Below, one piece after another: positions 1 through 8,473 of a DNA stretch of 64,000 nt (its first letter is position 1; each line of letters starts with the position of its first letter). The stretch is from an uncultured Oscillibacter sp. GTDB taxonomy: Bacteria; Bacillota; Clostridia; Oscillospirales; Oscillospiraceae. The stretch covers positions 1 through 64,000 of the forward strand of contig NZ_CAJUBK010000002.1 of assembly GCF_910584465.1 (NCBI RefSeq), given 5' to 3'. The position numbers and the translations under genes are program-made. The notes beneath the pieces were generated by a model. That model did no database searches. It worked only from the letters and a program-made list of their open reading frames with translations, and was not told where the DNA came from.

Positions 1-29
1 GCGGCGGCAAGGCTATGCCTTGCCGCCGC
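1..29 (-). terminator. Hairpin terminator of the NSS transporter gene
   Basis: A perfect 13-bp stem (1-13 with 17-29) and a 3-base loop lie just past the stop of the leftward transporter gene. The bases that would form the T-tract on the minus strand lie outside the window, so termination is inferred from the stem and position only. Confidence 0.6.
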
Positions 30-46
30 TGTGTTTCAGGACCGGA

Positions 47-1399
47 TCACAAGAGCCCCTGGATCAGGATGATCAAGATCAGCACCGGCAGCACGAACTG
101 GAAATAGGGCTTCAGCCAGCGGGGCATCTTCAGGCCCTCTCCGGCGTTGGCCTCCTCCAGATAGCGCTCATAGCCCCAGCCCTTCCGGCTGACGCAGAAC
201 AGCAGGTACACCAGAGAGCCCAGGGGCAGGAGGAGGTTGCTGACGATGAAGTCTTCGCTGTCCAGCACGTCCCGCCCGCCGATGAGGCTGACGTCCTTCC
301 ACAGGTTATAGCCCAGCACGCAGGGCAGGCTGGCGACGAAGATGAAGAGGCAGTTCAGCAGCGCGGCCTTCTTCCGGGACCAGCCGAAGTTGTCGATGCA
401 GCTGGCCTGGAGGTTCTCGAAGACGGCGATCACCGTGGAGAAGCTGGCGAAGGTCATGAACAGGAAGAACAGCGCGCCCCAGAGACGGCCGCCGGACATG
501 TTCAGGAAGACCCTGGGCAGGACGCAGAAGATCAGGGTGGGGCCCTGGTCCGGCTCCACGCCGAAGGCGAAGCAGGCGGGGAAGATGATCAGGCCCGCCA
601 TCAGGGCCACGAAGGTGTCCAGGATGCAGATGCGCACCGCCTCGCTGGTGAGGGTGTGCTCCCGGGTCATGTAGCTGCCGAAGACCTCCATGGCGGCGAT
701 GCCCAGGCTCAGGGTGAAGAACGCCTGGTTCATGGCGGCGGTGACCACGTGGCCCAGGCCCGCCTCCGACGCCCGCCGGAGATCGGGCTGGAGATAGAAC
801 TTGACGCCCTCCATCCCGCCGGGCAGGGTCAGGCTGTGGACCGCCAGCACGGCGATCAGGATCAGCAGGCCCAGCATCATCACCTTGGTGATGCGCTCCA
901 GGCCCTTCTGGAGGCCGAAGCTGCAGATCAGGAACCCGCCGAACACGGTGATGCCCATGAAGACCGTCATCTCCAGCGGGTCGGCCAGCATGGCGAAGAA
1001 GACGCCGTCCACAGCGTCGGCGGCAAGGCCGCTGAAGGCCCCGCCGGCGAACTTGAAGAAGTACCCCAGCATCCAGCCGGAGACCGTGGTGTAGTACATC
1101 ATCAAAAGGCAGCAGCCCGCCACGCAGAACCAGCCGTGGATATACCACTTGGTGCCCGGCCGCTCCAGGGCCTGATAGGCCTGGACCGCGCTCTTGCGGC
1201 TGGCCCGGCCCACCGCCAGCTCCATGGTCAGCACCGGCACGCCCATGATGGCCAGGAAGATCAGGTAGAACAGCACGAACACGCCGCCGCCGTTCTCTCC
1301 GGTGATATAGGGGAATTTCCACACGTTGCCGATGCCCACGGCACAGCCCGCGCTTACCAGCAGGAAGCCCAGGCGGGATCCAAAGCGCTCCCGTTTCAT
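47..1399 (-). CDS. Sodium-dependent neurotransmitter:sodium symporter (NSS/SNF) family transporter
   Basis: This 450-residue polytopic membrane protein belongs to the LeuT-fold NSS family, which imports amino acids or related amines with Na+. The N-terminus carries the family signature around helix 1 (SAGCAVGIGNVWKFPY followed by ENGGG), the unwound segment that binds Na+ and substrate. About 11 to 12 hydrophobic helices follow, and the length fits the short bacterial 11-helix subgroup. The ATG at 1399 follows a GGGAGAGG ribosome site; an open frame extends further upstream but runs through the promoter at 1476-1504. The gene stands alone, divergent from the lipase gene. The substrate cannot be assigned from sequence alone. 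Confidence 0.93.
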   Translation of the reverse strand: MKRERFGSRLGFLLVSAGCAVGIGNVWKFPYITGENGGGVFVLFYLIFLAIMGVPVLTMELAVGRASRKSAVQAYQALERPGTKWYIHGWFCVAGCCLLMMYYTTVSGWMLGYFFKFAGGAFSGLAADAVDGVFFAMLADPLEMTVFMGITVFGGFLICSFGLQKGLERITKVMMLGLLILIAVLAVHSLTLPGGMEGVKFYLQPDLRRASEAGLGHVVTAAMNQAFFTLSLGIAAMEVFGSYMTREHTLTSEAVRICILDTFVALMAGLIIFPACFAFGVEPDQGPTLIFCVLPRVFLNMSGGRLWGALFFLFMTFASFSTVIAVFENLQASCIDNFGWSRKKAALLNCLFIFVASLPCVLGYNLWKDVSLIGGRDVLDSEDFIVSNLLLPLGSLVYLLFCVSRKGWGYERYLEEANAGEGLKMPRWLKPYFQFVLPVLILIILIQGLL

Positions 1400-1475
1400 C
1401 GATCCTCTCCCTCTCTCGATCTGATATCGTCTAAAGTCCCGGGGGCGGGGAGGCCCGCCGCCGGACATTTCATCC

Positions 1476-1504
1476 ATGATAAAGGGCACCGGCGGAAATG
1501 TCAA
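1476..1504 (-). promoter_or_regulatory. Promoter of the NSS transporter gene
   Basis: On the minus strand TTGACA (1504-1499) is followed after 17 bp by TATCAT (1481-1476). It lies about 77 bp upstream of the transporter start. Confidence 0.75.
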
Positions 1505-1606
1505 TACTTTCGCCGGCGGAAGCGGGCGGAGGGGGCTTTTTTCTCCCGCCCTGCCGTGGTATACTGGTCTTGTGGAAGGGTCATCCCCGCCGGAAAGGAG
1601 CGCGCC

Positions 1607-2383
1607 ATGACGGACTGCCGGACCCGATACCCCATCCTGCTGATCCACGGCCTGAACTGCCGGGACGACTGGATCTTCCCCTACTGGGGCCGCGTGGCGG
1701 ACGTCCTGCGCCGGCACGGCGCCCGGGTCTATCTCAGCGGGCAGGACGCCTGGGGGAGCATCCCCGGCAACGCCGGGGCCCTCCGCCGCCGGGGGGAGGA
1801 GATCCTGGCGCAGACCGGGAGCGGGAAGCTGGACCTGATCGCCCACTCCAAGGGCGGGCTGGAGGCCCGGTACCTGATCTCCACCTTGGGCTTCGCGCCG
1901 AAGGCCGCCTCCCTCACCACCATCTGCACGCCCCACCGGGGCTCCAGGGCGGCGGCGGAGTGGCTGGAGCGGGAGCGGATCTGCCGGGCGGCGGGCCGCG
2001 CGATGGAGGGCTTCTGGCGGGCCAGGGGGGACCGGGACCCGGACTTCCGCGCCGCCGTGTCCGCCCTGACGCCGGAGGCCATGGAGCGGTTCAACCGGGA
2101 GAACCCGGACAGCCCCCTGGTCTATTATCAAAGCTGGGGAGCGCGGCTGGACGGAGGGGGCTGGGACCCCCTGGACCGGTTCCAGCTCTGGCTGACGAAG
2201 GCCGACGCGCCGACCGACGGCCTGGTCTCCCCGGAGTCCGCCGTCTGGGGGCACTGGCGGGGGACGCTGGAGGGCGTGTCCCACCAGGACGGCGCAGGCG
2301 GGCGGCGGCGCAGGCGTCCCGGCTTCGACGCCGGAGAGTTCTACGTCCGCCTGGTGCGGGGATTGGCGGAGATGGGTTTTTGA
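1607..2383 (+). CDS. Alpha/beta-hydrolase, triacylglycerol lipase/esterase family
   Basis: The 258-residue protein has the lipase fold: an N-terminal oxyanion-hole segment (ILLIHGL, residues 10-16) and the nucleophile elbow AHSKGG around Ser81. That is the A-x-S-x-G form known from Bacillus-type lipases rather than G-x-S-x-G. A late GVSHQD near residue 225 supplies the likely catalytic His. No signal peptide is evident, so it probably acts in the cytoplasm or on a soluble ester. The ATG at 1607 was chosen because AAAGGAG sits 7 bases upstream. The gene ends 11 bases before ispE, so the two may be co-transcribed. Substrate unknown. Confidence 0.8.
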   Translation: MTDCRTRYPILLIHGLNCRDDWIFPYWGRVADVLRRHGARVYLSGQDAWGSIPGNAGALRRRGEEILAQTGSGKLDLIAHSKGGLEARYLISTLGFAPKAASLTTICTPHRGSRAAAEWLERERICRAAGRAMEGFWRARGDRDPDFRAAVSALTPEAMERFNRENPDSPLVYYQSWGARLDGGGWDPLDRFQLWLTKADAPTDGLVSPESAVWGHWRGTLEGVSHQDGAGGRRRRRPGFDAGEFYVRLVRGLAEMGF

Positions 2384-2394
2384 AGGAGGACGCG

Positions 2395-3264
2395 ATGGAA
2401 CGGTATATGCAGGCCGCCCCGGCGAAGATCAACCTGGCCCTGGACATCCTGGGCCTCCGCCCGGACGGCTATCACGAGATGCGCATGGTGATGCAGACGG
2501 TGGGCCTCTGCGACGAGGTGGCCCTGGAGGAGGCGGGGGAGGGCTTCTCCCTCTCCGCCCGGGGCATCGAGCTGCCGGAGGGGGAGCCGACCCTGGAGCA
2601 GCGGGCGGCGGAGGCGTTCTTCCGGGCGGCGGGGCGGCCCATGCCGGGCCTCCGCGTGACGCTGGAGAAGCGGACCCCGGCCTATGCCGGGCTGGGCGGC
2701 GGGAGCGCCGACGTGGCGGCGTTGCTGCGGCTGCTGCGGGAGCGGTACGCCCCGGGGATGCCCCGGGAGGCGCTGGAGGCCGTCGGGGCTTCGGTGGGCA
2801 GCGACATGCCCTTCTGCATCCGGGGCGGGACGGCCCTGGCGGAGGGGCGGGGGGAGGTGCTGACGGACCTGCCGCCCCTGCCGGAGTGCCGCTTCCTCAT
2901 CTGCAAGCCGGAGTTCGACCTGCCCACGCCCCGGATGTTCGCCCGCCTCCGCTCCGGCGGGGGACGCCCCCGCCCCGACGTGGACGGCATGGTCCGGGCG
3001 CTGGCCCGGGGGGACCTGGAGGCCATAGCGGGACGGGTGGGCAACGTGTTCGAGGACGCGCTGGAGGCGGAGGAACGGCGGGAGATCGACGCCATCGAGG
3101 GGACGCTCCTCCGCCATGGGGCGCTGGCCTCCGCCATGTCCGGCTCCGGCCCGGCGGTGTTCGGGCTGTTCGGCCCGGGGGCGGAGACCGGCGGGGCGGA
3201 GGAGGAGCTGCGCCGCCGCTATGCCCAGGTCTTCCGGGCGGGGCCCGTGAGGCGGCTGCTCTGA
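2395..3264 (+). CDS. ispE: 4-(cytidine 5'-diphospho)-2-C-methyl-D-erythritol kinase
   Basis: IspE phosphorylates CDP-methylerythritol in the MEP pathway to isopentenyl diphosphate. The 289-residue length is normal for the family. Visible GHMP-kinase motifs are the N-terminal PAKINLALDILG, the ATP-binding AGLGGGSADVAALL near residues 96-110, and the C-terminal SGSGPAVFGLF. The start follows GAAGGAGG with a 5-base gap. It sits directly behind the lipase gene and ahead of convergent sfsA. Identification is firm. Confidence 0.96.
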   Translation: MERYMQAAPAKINLALDILGLRPDGYHEMRMVMQTVGLCDEVALEEAGEGFSLSARGIELPEGEPTLEQRAAEAFFRAAGRPMPGLRVTLEKRTPAYAGLGGGSADVAALLRLLRERYAPGMPREALEAVGASVGSDMPFCIRGGTALAEGRGEVLTDLPPLPECRFLICKPEFDLPTPRMFARLRSGGGRPRPDVDGMVRALARGDLEAIAGRVGNVFEDALEAEERREIDAIEGTLLRHGALASAMSGSGPAVFGLFGPGAETGGAEEELRRRYAQVFRAGPVRRLL

Positions 3265-3317
3265 GCCCGGCCCCGTCCCTGCGGGGGAGGGGGACGCGGG
3301 AGGGGGAGGGAGCGGAT

Positions 3318-3995
3318 CTAGAGCCGGACGGGCACCTCCCGCCGGATCTCCAGGCTGTCCGGCGTGACGGCGCAGTCCCAGGCGCACACCCGCACGCCCG
3401 CGGCCGCCGCCTCCCGCAGGGCCGCGCCGAAGGCGGGGTGGGTCTCGTCGTTCGGGGCCACGCTCGCCATCCCCTCCATCTGCACCACGAAGAACAGCGC
3501 CGCGCCCAGGCCGGCCTCCGCCGCCTTCTGGAGCTCTCGGATGTGCTTCACGCCCCGCTCCGTGGGGGCGTCCGGGAACCGGGCCGCGCCGCCCTCCTCC
3601 AGGGTGACGCCCTTGACTTCGATCAGGTACGGCGGCTCCTGGGGCCGCTCCACGCAGAAATCCAGCCGGGACCCTCCGTAGACATACTCCCGGCGAAGGA
3701 CCGCCCCCGGCGGCAGGAGGCCGGAGGCCCACTCGGCGAAGACCCGGTTCGGGGCCTGCGCGTCCATGTTGATCAGCAGCTCCCCCTTCCGGACCGCGAT
3801 CAGGTCGAAGGCGGTCTTCCGGCGGGGAGCCGCGCACCGCTCCAGATAGACGGCCGCGCCGGGGACGAGCAGCTCCCGGCAGCGGCCGGTGTTTTTCACA
3901 TGGACGGTCTGGACGGCCCCTTCCGCCTCCACCTGGGCGATGAAGCGGTTGGGGCGGGCCAGGAACCGGCCCGGGACGACGGCTTGGTAGCGCAT
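3318..3995 (-). CDS. sfsA: DNA/RNA nuclease SfsA (sugar fermentation stimulation protein)
   Basis: The 225-residue product matches SfsA along its length: an OB-fold-like N-terminus, the NTGRCRELL segment near residues 40-48, LLINMDAQAPNRVFAEW in the middle, and the PYLIEVKG stretch with Asp/Glu/Lys residues of a PD-(D/E)xK nuclease core. SfsA was named for a multicopy effect on maltose fermentation in E. coli; its physiological role remains unclear. Start 3995 has GGAAAGGAG upstream. It is monocistronic, convergent with ispE and divergent from the decarboxylase operon. Confidence 0.94.
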   Translation of the reverse strand: MRYQAVVPGRFLARPNRFIAQVEAEGAVQTVHVKNTGRCRELLVPGAAVYLERCAAPRRKTAFDLIAVRKGELLINMDAQAPNRVFAEWASGLLPPGAVLRREYVYGGSRLDFCVERPQEPPYLIEVKGVTLEEGGAARFPDAPTERGVKHIRELQKAAEAGLGAALFFVVQMEGMASVAPNDETHPAFGAALREAAAAGVRVCAWDCAVTPDSLEIRREVPVRL

Positions 3996-4091
3996 GTCGG
4001 GCTCCTTTCCGGCGGGCGGACAAAATCTTTTCGCATCCTTAACGGGGGAGGATCGTGCGGATCTGCCCGCTTTTTTTTCGCAGTCAGCGGG

Positions 4092-4120
4092 ATTATACCA
4101 CGATCCCCGCCTTTCGTCGA
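4092..4120 (-). promoter_or_regulatory. Promoter of sfsA
   Basis: Minus-strand TCGACG (4120-4115), a 17-bp spacer and a consensus TATAAT (4097-4092) lie about 100 bp upstream of the sfsA start. Confidence 0.6.
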
Positions 4121-4170
4121 GACCTCTAAAAAAAGCCGGAAAAAGCCTCGATGAAATTTCTGGAAAGTCA

Positions 4171-4199
4171 TTGTTTTTTTGCGTGGAAGTTGGTACAAT
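4171..4199 (+). promoter_or_regulatory. Promoter of the Na+-pumping decarboxylase operon
   Basis: TTGTTT (4171-4176), a 17-bp spacer and TACAAT (4194-4199) sit 32 bp upstream of the first gene of the operon, inside a short AT-rich stretch. Confidence 0.7.
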
Positions 4200-4230
4200 A
4201 ACCCTGCATCTAATTTTTAGGAGGGAGCAT

Positions 4231-4509
4231 ATGCCAGCAGAGTATTCCAGCCTGTTCGTCTGCCTGATGGGCATGGGGACCGTGTTCTTCGGGCTCATCT
4301 GCCTCATCGTCCTGACGATGATCATGGGCAAGATCGTGGGAGGCCACGCGGCCCCCGCCGTCCCCGCCCCGGCCCCGGCCATGACGGCCCCCGCCGCCGC
4401 ATCGGAGGGCGACCGCCAGGAGATCGCCGCCGCCGTCTCCGCCGCCATCGCGGAGGAGCTGGGCACCGGCATCACGGGCATCCGCATCGTATCCATGAAG
4501 AAACTGTGA
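4231..4509 (+). CDS. OadG-family small membrane subunit of a sodium-pump decarboxylase
   Basis: The 92-residue protein has one N-terminal transmembrane helix (about residues 8-30, MGMGTVFFGLICLIVL) followed by an Ala/Pro-rich linker and a short acidic tail. This is the layout of the gamma/delta subunits of oxaloacetate, methylmalonyl-CoA and glutaconyl-CoA decarboxylases, which tether the carboxyltransferase to the membrane-bound beta subunit. The start follows AGGAGGGA at 5-base spacing. It is the first gene of a four-gene operon. The small size makes a substrate-specific name unsafe. Confidence 0.85.
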   Translation: MPAEYSSLFVCLMGMGTVFFGLICLIVLTMIMGKIVGGHAAPAVPAPAPAMTAPAAASEGDRQEIAAAVSAAIAEELGTGITGIRIVSMKKL

Positions 4510-4547
4510 CCCAAGAACGTAAAGCGAAATAAGAAGGAGAGCGTATC

Positions 4548-4895
4548 ATGAAAAAGTACAGAGTCACCGTCAACGGCACGGCCTATGAGATCGAACTGGA
4601 GGAGCTGACCGGCGCGGCCCCCGCCGCCGCTGCCGCCCCCGCCGCTCCCGCCCCGGCTCCCGCCGCCGCGGCCCCCGCCGGAGGCGAGCAGGTCACCAGC
4701 CCCATGCCCGGCACCATCCTGGACATCAAGGTCAGCCAGGGCTCCGCCGTGAAGAAGGGCGACGTGCTGATGATCCTGGAGGCCATGAAGATGGAGAACG
4801 AGATCATGTGCCCCTGCGACGGCAAGATCGCTTCCATCAACACCTCCAAGGGCGCGGCGGTGGAGTCCGGCGCTCTGCTGTGCGTGATCCAGTAA
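4548..4895 (+). CDS. Biotin carboxyl carrier subunit of the decarboxylase
   Basis: The 115-residue protein has a short N-terminal beta-strand region, an Ala/Pro linker (residues 23-45) and a C-terminal biotinyl domain with the canonical EAMKMEN motif; Lys81 is the biotin attachment residue. It carries CO2 as carboxybiotin from the carboxyltransferase encoded at 6195 to the beta subunit encoded at 4914. In this operon the carrier is a separate polypeptide rather than fused to the alpha chain. The low-complexity GCC/CCC linker explains long spurious frames on the other strand. Comparable proteins are annotated as glutaconyl-CoA or methylmalonyl-CoA decarboxylase gamma. Confidence 0.95.
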   Translation: MKKYRVTVNGTAYEIELEELTGAAPAAAAAPAAPAPAPAAAAPAGGEQVTSPMPGTILDIKVSQGSAVKKGDVLMILEAMKMENEIMCPCDGKIASINTSKGAAVESGALLCVIQ

Positions 4896-4913
4896 GCGGC
4901 TGGAGGGACACAA

Positions 4914-6176
4914 ATGGAAGCTATTCTGGATTTTGTCAACAACTCAGGCTTTGCCCTGTTCGCCCAAGGGGACAACTGGAAATGCCTGATCATGCTGCTC
5001 ATCGCCTGCGTGCTTTTGTACCTGGGCATCGTGAAGAAGTTCGAGCCCCTGCTGCTGGTGCCGATCGCCTTCGGCATGCTCATCACCAACCTCCCCGGCG
5101 CGGACATGTATCATGAGATCTTCTTCGCCGGCGGCCACATCCACTGGGACCTGATCGGCGGCGCGGAAGTCACCCAGGAGTTCATCACCGGGCTCCGGGA
5201 GGTGGGCGTGGCCGAGGCCGTGCTGGCCACCGCCCCCGTGGGTTCGTCCATCACGGCGGGCCTGATCGACATCCTGTATCTGGGCGTGAAGCTGGGCATC
5301 TATCCCTGCCTGATCTTCATGGGCGTGGGCGCCATGACCGACTTCGGCCCCCTGATCGCCAACCCCAAGAGCCTGCTCCTGGGCGCGGCCGCCCAGCTGG
5401 GCATCTTCATGACCTTCGTGGGCTGCCGCCTCTCCGGCATCTTCACCTCCGCCCAGGCCGGATCCATCGGCATCATCGGCGGCGCGGACGGCCCCACCGC
5501 CATCTACGGCGCGACGAAGCTGGCCCCTGAGCTGCTGGGCCCCATCGCCGTGGCGGCGTACAGCTACATGGCTCTGGTCCCCGTCATCCAGCCCCCCATC
5601 ATGCGGGCCCTGACCACCGAGGCCGAGCGCAAGATCGTCATGAAGCCCCTGCGCCAGGTCTCCAAGACCGAGAAGATCGTCTTCCCCATCCTGGTGGCCG
5701 TGTTCGTCGCTTTGCTGGTGCCCTCCGCCGCCCCCCTGATCGCCTGCCTCATGCTGGGCAACCTCTTCCGTGAGTGCGGCGCGGTGGAGCGCCTGAGCAA
5801 GACCGCGCAGAACGAGCTCATCAACATCGTCACCATCTTCCTGGGCATCTCCGTGGGCGCCACCGCCACGGGCCGGACCTTCCTCAGCCTCCAGACCATC
5901 GCCATCATGGCCATGGGCATCGTGGCCTTCGGCTTCGGCACCGCCGGCGGCGTGGTCTTGGCCAAGATCATGAACCTGTTCCTCAAGGAGAAGATCAATC
6001 CCCTCATCGGCTCCGCCGGCGTGTCCGCCGTGCCCATGGCCGCCCGGGTCTCCCAGGTGGAGGGCCAGAAGGCCAACCCCGGCAACTTCCTCTTGATGCA
6101 CGCCATGGGCCCCAACGTGGCCGGGGTCATCGGCTCCGCCATCGCGGCCGGCGTGATGATCTCCCTGTTCGGCTGA
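4914..6176 (+). CDS. Sodium-translocating decarboxylase, beta subunit (OadB/GcdB/MmdB family)
   Basis: The 420-residue integral membrane protein decarboxylates carboxybiotin and exports Na+. Recognisable beta-subunit segments include VPIAFGMLITNLPGADM near residue 43-59, the GSSITAGLIDILYLGVKLG block, and SIGIIGGADGPTAIY in the central pore region, with further helices rich in Gly, Ala and Val. Length and motifs agree with oxaloacetate/methylmalonyl-CoA decarboxylase beta chains. It sits 18 bases behind the biotin carrier and 18 bases ahead of the carboxyltransferase. The complex would conserve decarboxylation energy as a sodium gradient. Confidence 0.95.
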   Translation: MEAILDFVNNSGFALFAQGDNWKCLIMLLIACVLLYLGIVKKFEPLLLVPIAFGMLITNLPGADMYHEIFFAGGHIHWDLIGGAEVTQEFITGLREVGVAEAVLATAPVGSSITAGLIDILYLGVKLGIYPCLIFMGVGAMTDFGPLIANPKSLLLGAAAQLGIFMTFVGCRLSGIFTSAQAGSIGIIGGADGPTAIYGATKLAPELLGPIAVAAYSYMALVPVIQPPIMRALTTEAERKIVMKPLRQVSKTEKIVFPILVAVFVALLVPSAAPLIACLMLGNLFRECGAVERLSKTAQNELINIVTIFLGISVGATATGRTFLSLQTIAIMAMGIVAFGFGTAGGVVLAKIMNLFLKEKINPLIGSAGVSAVPMAARVSQVEGQKANPGNFLLMHAMGPNVAGVIGSAIAAGVMISLFG

Positions 6177-6194
6177 GTATAGGAGGTAATGGAA

Positions 6195-7655
6195 ATGGCT
6201 ATGGAATTTTTGTCTAAGAAGCCCCTGTATATCACCGACACCATCCTCCGGGACGCCCACCAGTCCCAGGCGGCCACCCGGATGCGGGTGGAGGATATGC
6301 TCCCCGCCTGCGAGGTCCTGGACTCCATCGGCTACTGGTCCCTGGAGTGCTGGGGCGGCGCGACCTTCGACTCCTGCATGCGCTTCCTCAACGAGGACCC
6401 CTGGGAGCGCCTGCGCAAGCTCCGCAAGGCCCTGCCCAACACGAAGCTCCAGATGCTCTTCCGGGGGCAGAACATCCTGGGCTATAAGCACTACGCCGAC
6501 GACGTGGTGGACGCCTTCTGCCGCAAGTCCATCGAGAACGGCATCGACATCATCCGCATCTTCGACGCGCTGAACGATGTGCGCAACCTGGAACAGGCCA
6601 TCAAGTCCACCAAGAAATACGGCGGCATGGTGGAGGCCACGCTGTCCTACACCATCTCCCCCATCCACAACGAGGAGTACTTCGTCAAGCTGGCCAAGGA
6701 GCTGGAGCAGATGGGCGCGGACGTGATCTGCGTCAAGGACATGGCGAACCTCCTGCTGCCCATGGACGCCTATTCCCTGGTGAAGAAGCTGAAGGAGACC
6801 GTGAAGATCCCCATCCACCTGCACACCCACAACACCACCGGCACCGGCGACATGGTGTATCTCATGGCCGCTTACGCCGGGGTGGACATCGTGGACACGG
6901 CCCTGAGCCCCCTGGCCAACGGCACGGCCCAGCCCGCCACGGAGTCCCTGGTCGCGACCCTCCAGGGCACCGTCCGGGACACGAAGCTGGATCTGGGCAA
7001 GATGAGCGAGGCCGCCGCCCACTTCCGCAAGGTCGCCCAGAAGCTCAAGGAGCAGGGGTCCCTGGACCCGAAGGTCCTGAACGTGGACACCAACACCCTG
7101 CTCTATCAGGTGCCCGGCGGCATGCTGTCCAACCTGATCTCCCAGCTCAAGCAGGCCAACAAGGAAGAGAAGTATTACGACGTGCTGGCGGAGATCCCCC
7201 GCGTCCGCAAGGACTTCGGCTATCCCCCGCTGGTCACGCCCACCAGCCAGATCGTGGGCACCCAGGCCGTCATGAACGTGGTGGTCGGCAAGTACAAGAC
7301 CTTCCCCAAGGAGTCCAAGGGCCTCCTGCGGGGCGAGTACGGCCAGCTCCCCGGCGAGGTGAGCGAGGAGGTCCGGGCCCTGGCGGGCATCAAGCCGGAG
7401 GACGTCATCACCTGCCGTCCGGCGGACCTGCTCCAGCCCGAGGTGGAGAAGTACCGGGAGGAGTTCAAGGGCATCGCCAAGAGCGACGAGGACGTGCTGT
7501 CCCTGGCCCTGTTCCCCCAGGTGGCCCCCAAGTTCCTGGCCTGGCGCGACGGTCCCCACGACGAGCCCGCCGCCGCTCCGGCCCCGGCCCCGCAGAAGGC
7601 CGCCCCGGCGGATCCAAACGCCGTGCGGGAGCTGTTCGTGGAGTTCAAAGGATAA
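6195..7655 (+). CDS. oadA: Biotin-dependent carboxyltransferase, oxaloacetate decarboxylase alpha-type
   Basis: The 486-residue protein is a DRE-TIM metallolyase-fold carboxyltransferase. It begins with LYITDTILRDAHQSQAATRM (catalytic Asp and the Arg after it), keeps the ATFDSCMRFL and MLFRGQNILGY blocks and the metal-binding LHTHNTTGTGDM, and has the conserved C-terminal domain. The Ala/Pro-rich tail at about residues 455-475 ends without a biotinyl domain, consistent with the separate carrier. I chose ATG 6195 over ATG 6189 because AGGAGG (6181-6186) is 8 bases from the former and only 2 from the latter. The family supports oxaloacetate (or pyruvate) as substrate; a terminator follows. Confidence 0.92.
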   Translation: MAMEFLSKKPLYITDTILRDAHQSQAATRMRVEDMLPACEVLDSIGYWSLECWGGATFDSCMRFLNEDPWERLRKLRKALPNTKLQMLFRGQNILGYKHYADDVVDAFCRKSIENGIDIIRIFDALNDVRNLEQAIKSTKKYGGMVEATLSYTISPIHNEEYFVKLAKELEQMGADVICVKDMANLLLPMDAYSLVKKLKETVKIPIHLHTHNTTGTGDMVYLMAAYAGVDIVDTALSPLANGTAQPATESLVATLQGTVRDTKLDLGKMSEAAAHFRKVAQKLKEQGSLDPKVLNVDTNTLLYQVPGGMLSNLISQLKQANKEEKYYDVLAEIPRVRKDFGYPPLVTPTSQIVGTQAVMNVVVGKYKTFPKESKGLLRGEYGQLPGEVSEEVRALAGIKPEDVITCRPADLLQPEVEKYREEFKGIAKSDEDVLSLALFPQVAPKFLAWRDGPHDEPAAAPAPAPQKAAPADPNAVRELFVEFKG

Positions 7656-7690
7656 GGGACCGGTCTATCTTGCGCAGTGATCCGGCTAAA

Positions 7691-7724
7691 AGGAGGACGG
7701 TATCGAAAGATACCGTCCTCTTTT
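7691..7724. terminator. Bidirectional terminator between oadA and the PadR operon
   Basis: A perfect 12-bp stem (7693-7704 with 7709-7720) around a GAAA loop is followed by TTTT rightwards and preceded by AAAA, which serves leftward transcripts. It closes both convergent operons. Confidence 0.9.
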
Positions 7725-7726
7725 CG

Positions 7727-8473
7727 TCACGACCAGCTGCGGATCCCCTCCGTCGTCACCGAGCCCTCGAAGGTCCCCAGCGTTCCCCCCGACTCGTCGT
7801 ACAGCGTCACGGTACAGGGGAGCTCTCGGTCCAGGATGGCATAGACGCCGGGATCCGCGCTGTGGATGGGCCTCCGATACCACAGGTTGGCGATCTCCGG
7901 CAGGGTCAGCTCCATGGGATCGAGGTCGTCCACATCCGCGTCCCTGCCGAGATAGCGCTCGTGCGCATCATAGGGGAAGACGAAGACCTGGTCTGCCAGA
8001 CGGGTCCCCTCCAGGGCGAACTCCCGGGACAGCACCCTGCCGTTGGGCTCCGGCTCCTTCTCCGCCCGGACCACGGCGACGGCGGAGGCGGCTCCCTCGA
8101 AGGGGCCGGCCGCGTAGATCTTCCCGGCCCGGGCGACGCAGGCGGATCCCTCCCCAAAGACCGTGCTGAAACCGGCCGACCAGTCCCGGCGGCTCCCCAG
8201 GAGGCTGTCCCTGTAGCTGAAGAACAGGTAGGTATCCCCGCTCCGGGCCGCGACGTTGGTGAGATGGAGCGTGCTGGAGGAGAACAGGTGTATCCGGTCC
8301 CGCTGGACATACAGGGGCTCCACCTCCCCCAGGAGGTAGTCGTTCCGGACCTGGCGGCACATGCCCTTCACGGTGTAGGGCGGGAAGCCCTGGGAGGCGT
8401 AGATCAGGAAGGCCAGCAGCAGGGCCAGGAGCAGGTTCCGGACGGTCCTGCGCCCGCGGTTCCAATGCCTCAT
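7727..8473 (-). CDS. Membrane-anchored protein of unknown function in a PadR operon
   Basis: The 248-residue protein has a basic N-terminus and one hydrophobic helix (about residues 12-28, NLLLALLLAFLIYA), followed by a predicted extracytoplasmic domain rich in beta-strand-like segments (VEPLYVQRDRIHLFSSS, DTYLFFSYRDS). I do not recognise the domain. Its start overlaps the stop of the upstream HAAS-domain gene by 4 bp, so translation is coupled. It is the last gene of the padR operon and ends at the shared terminator. A plausible role is a partner or effector of the preceding membrane protein, but nothing in the sequence shows an activity. Confidence 0.8.
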   Translation of the reverse strand: MRHWNRGRRTVRNLLLALLLAFLIYASQGFPPYTVKGMCRQVRNDYLLGEVEPLYVQRDRIHLFSSSTLHLTNVAARSGDTYLFFSYRDSLLGSRRDWSAGFSTVFGEGSACVARAGKIYAAGPFEGAASAVAVVRAEKEPEPNGRVLSREFALEGTRLADQVFVFPYDAHERYLGRDADVDDLDPMELTLPEIANLWYRRPIHSADPGVYAILDRELPCTVTLYDESGGTLGTFEGSVTTEGIRSWS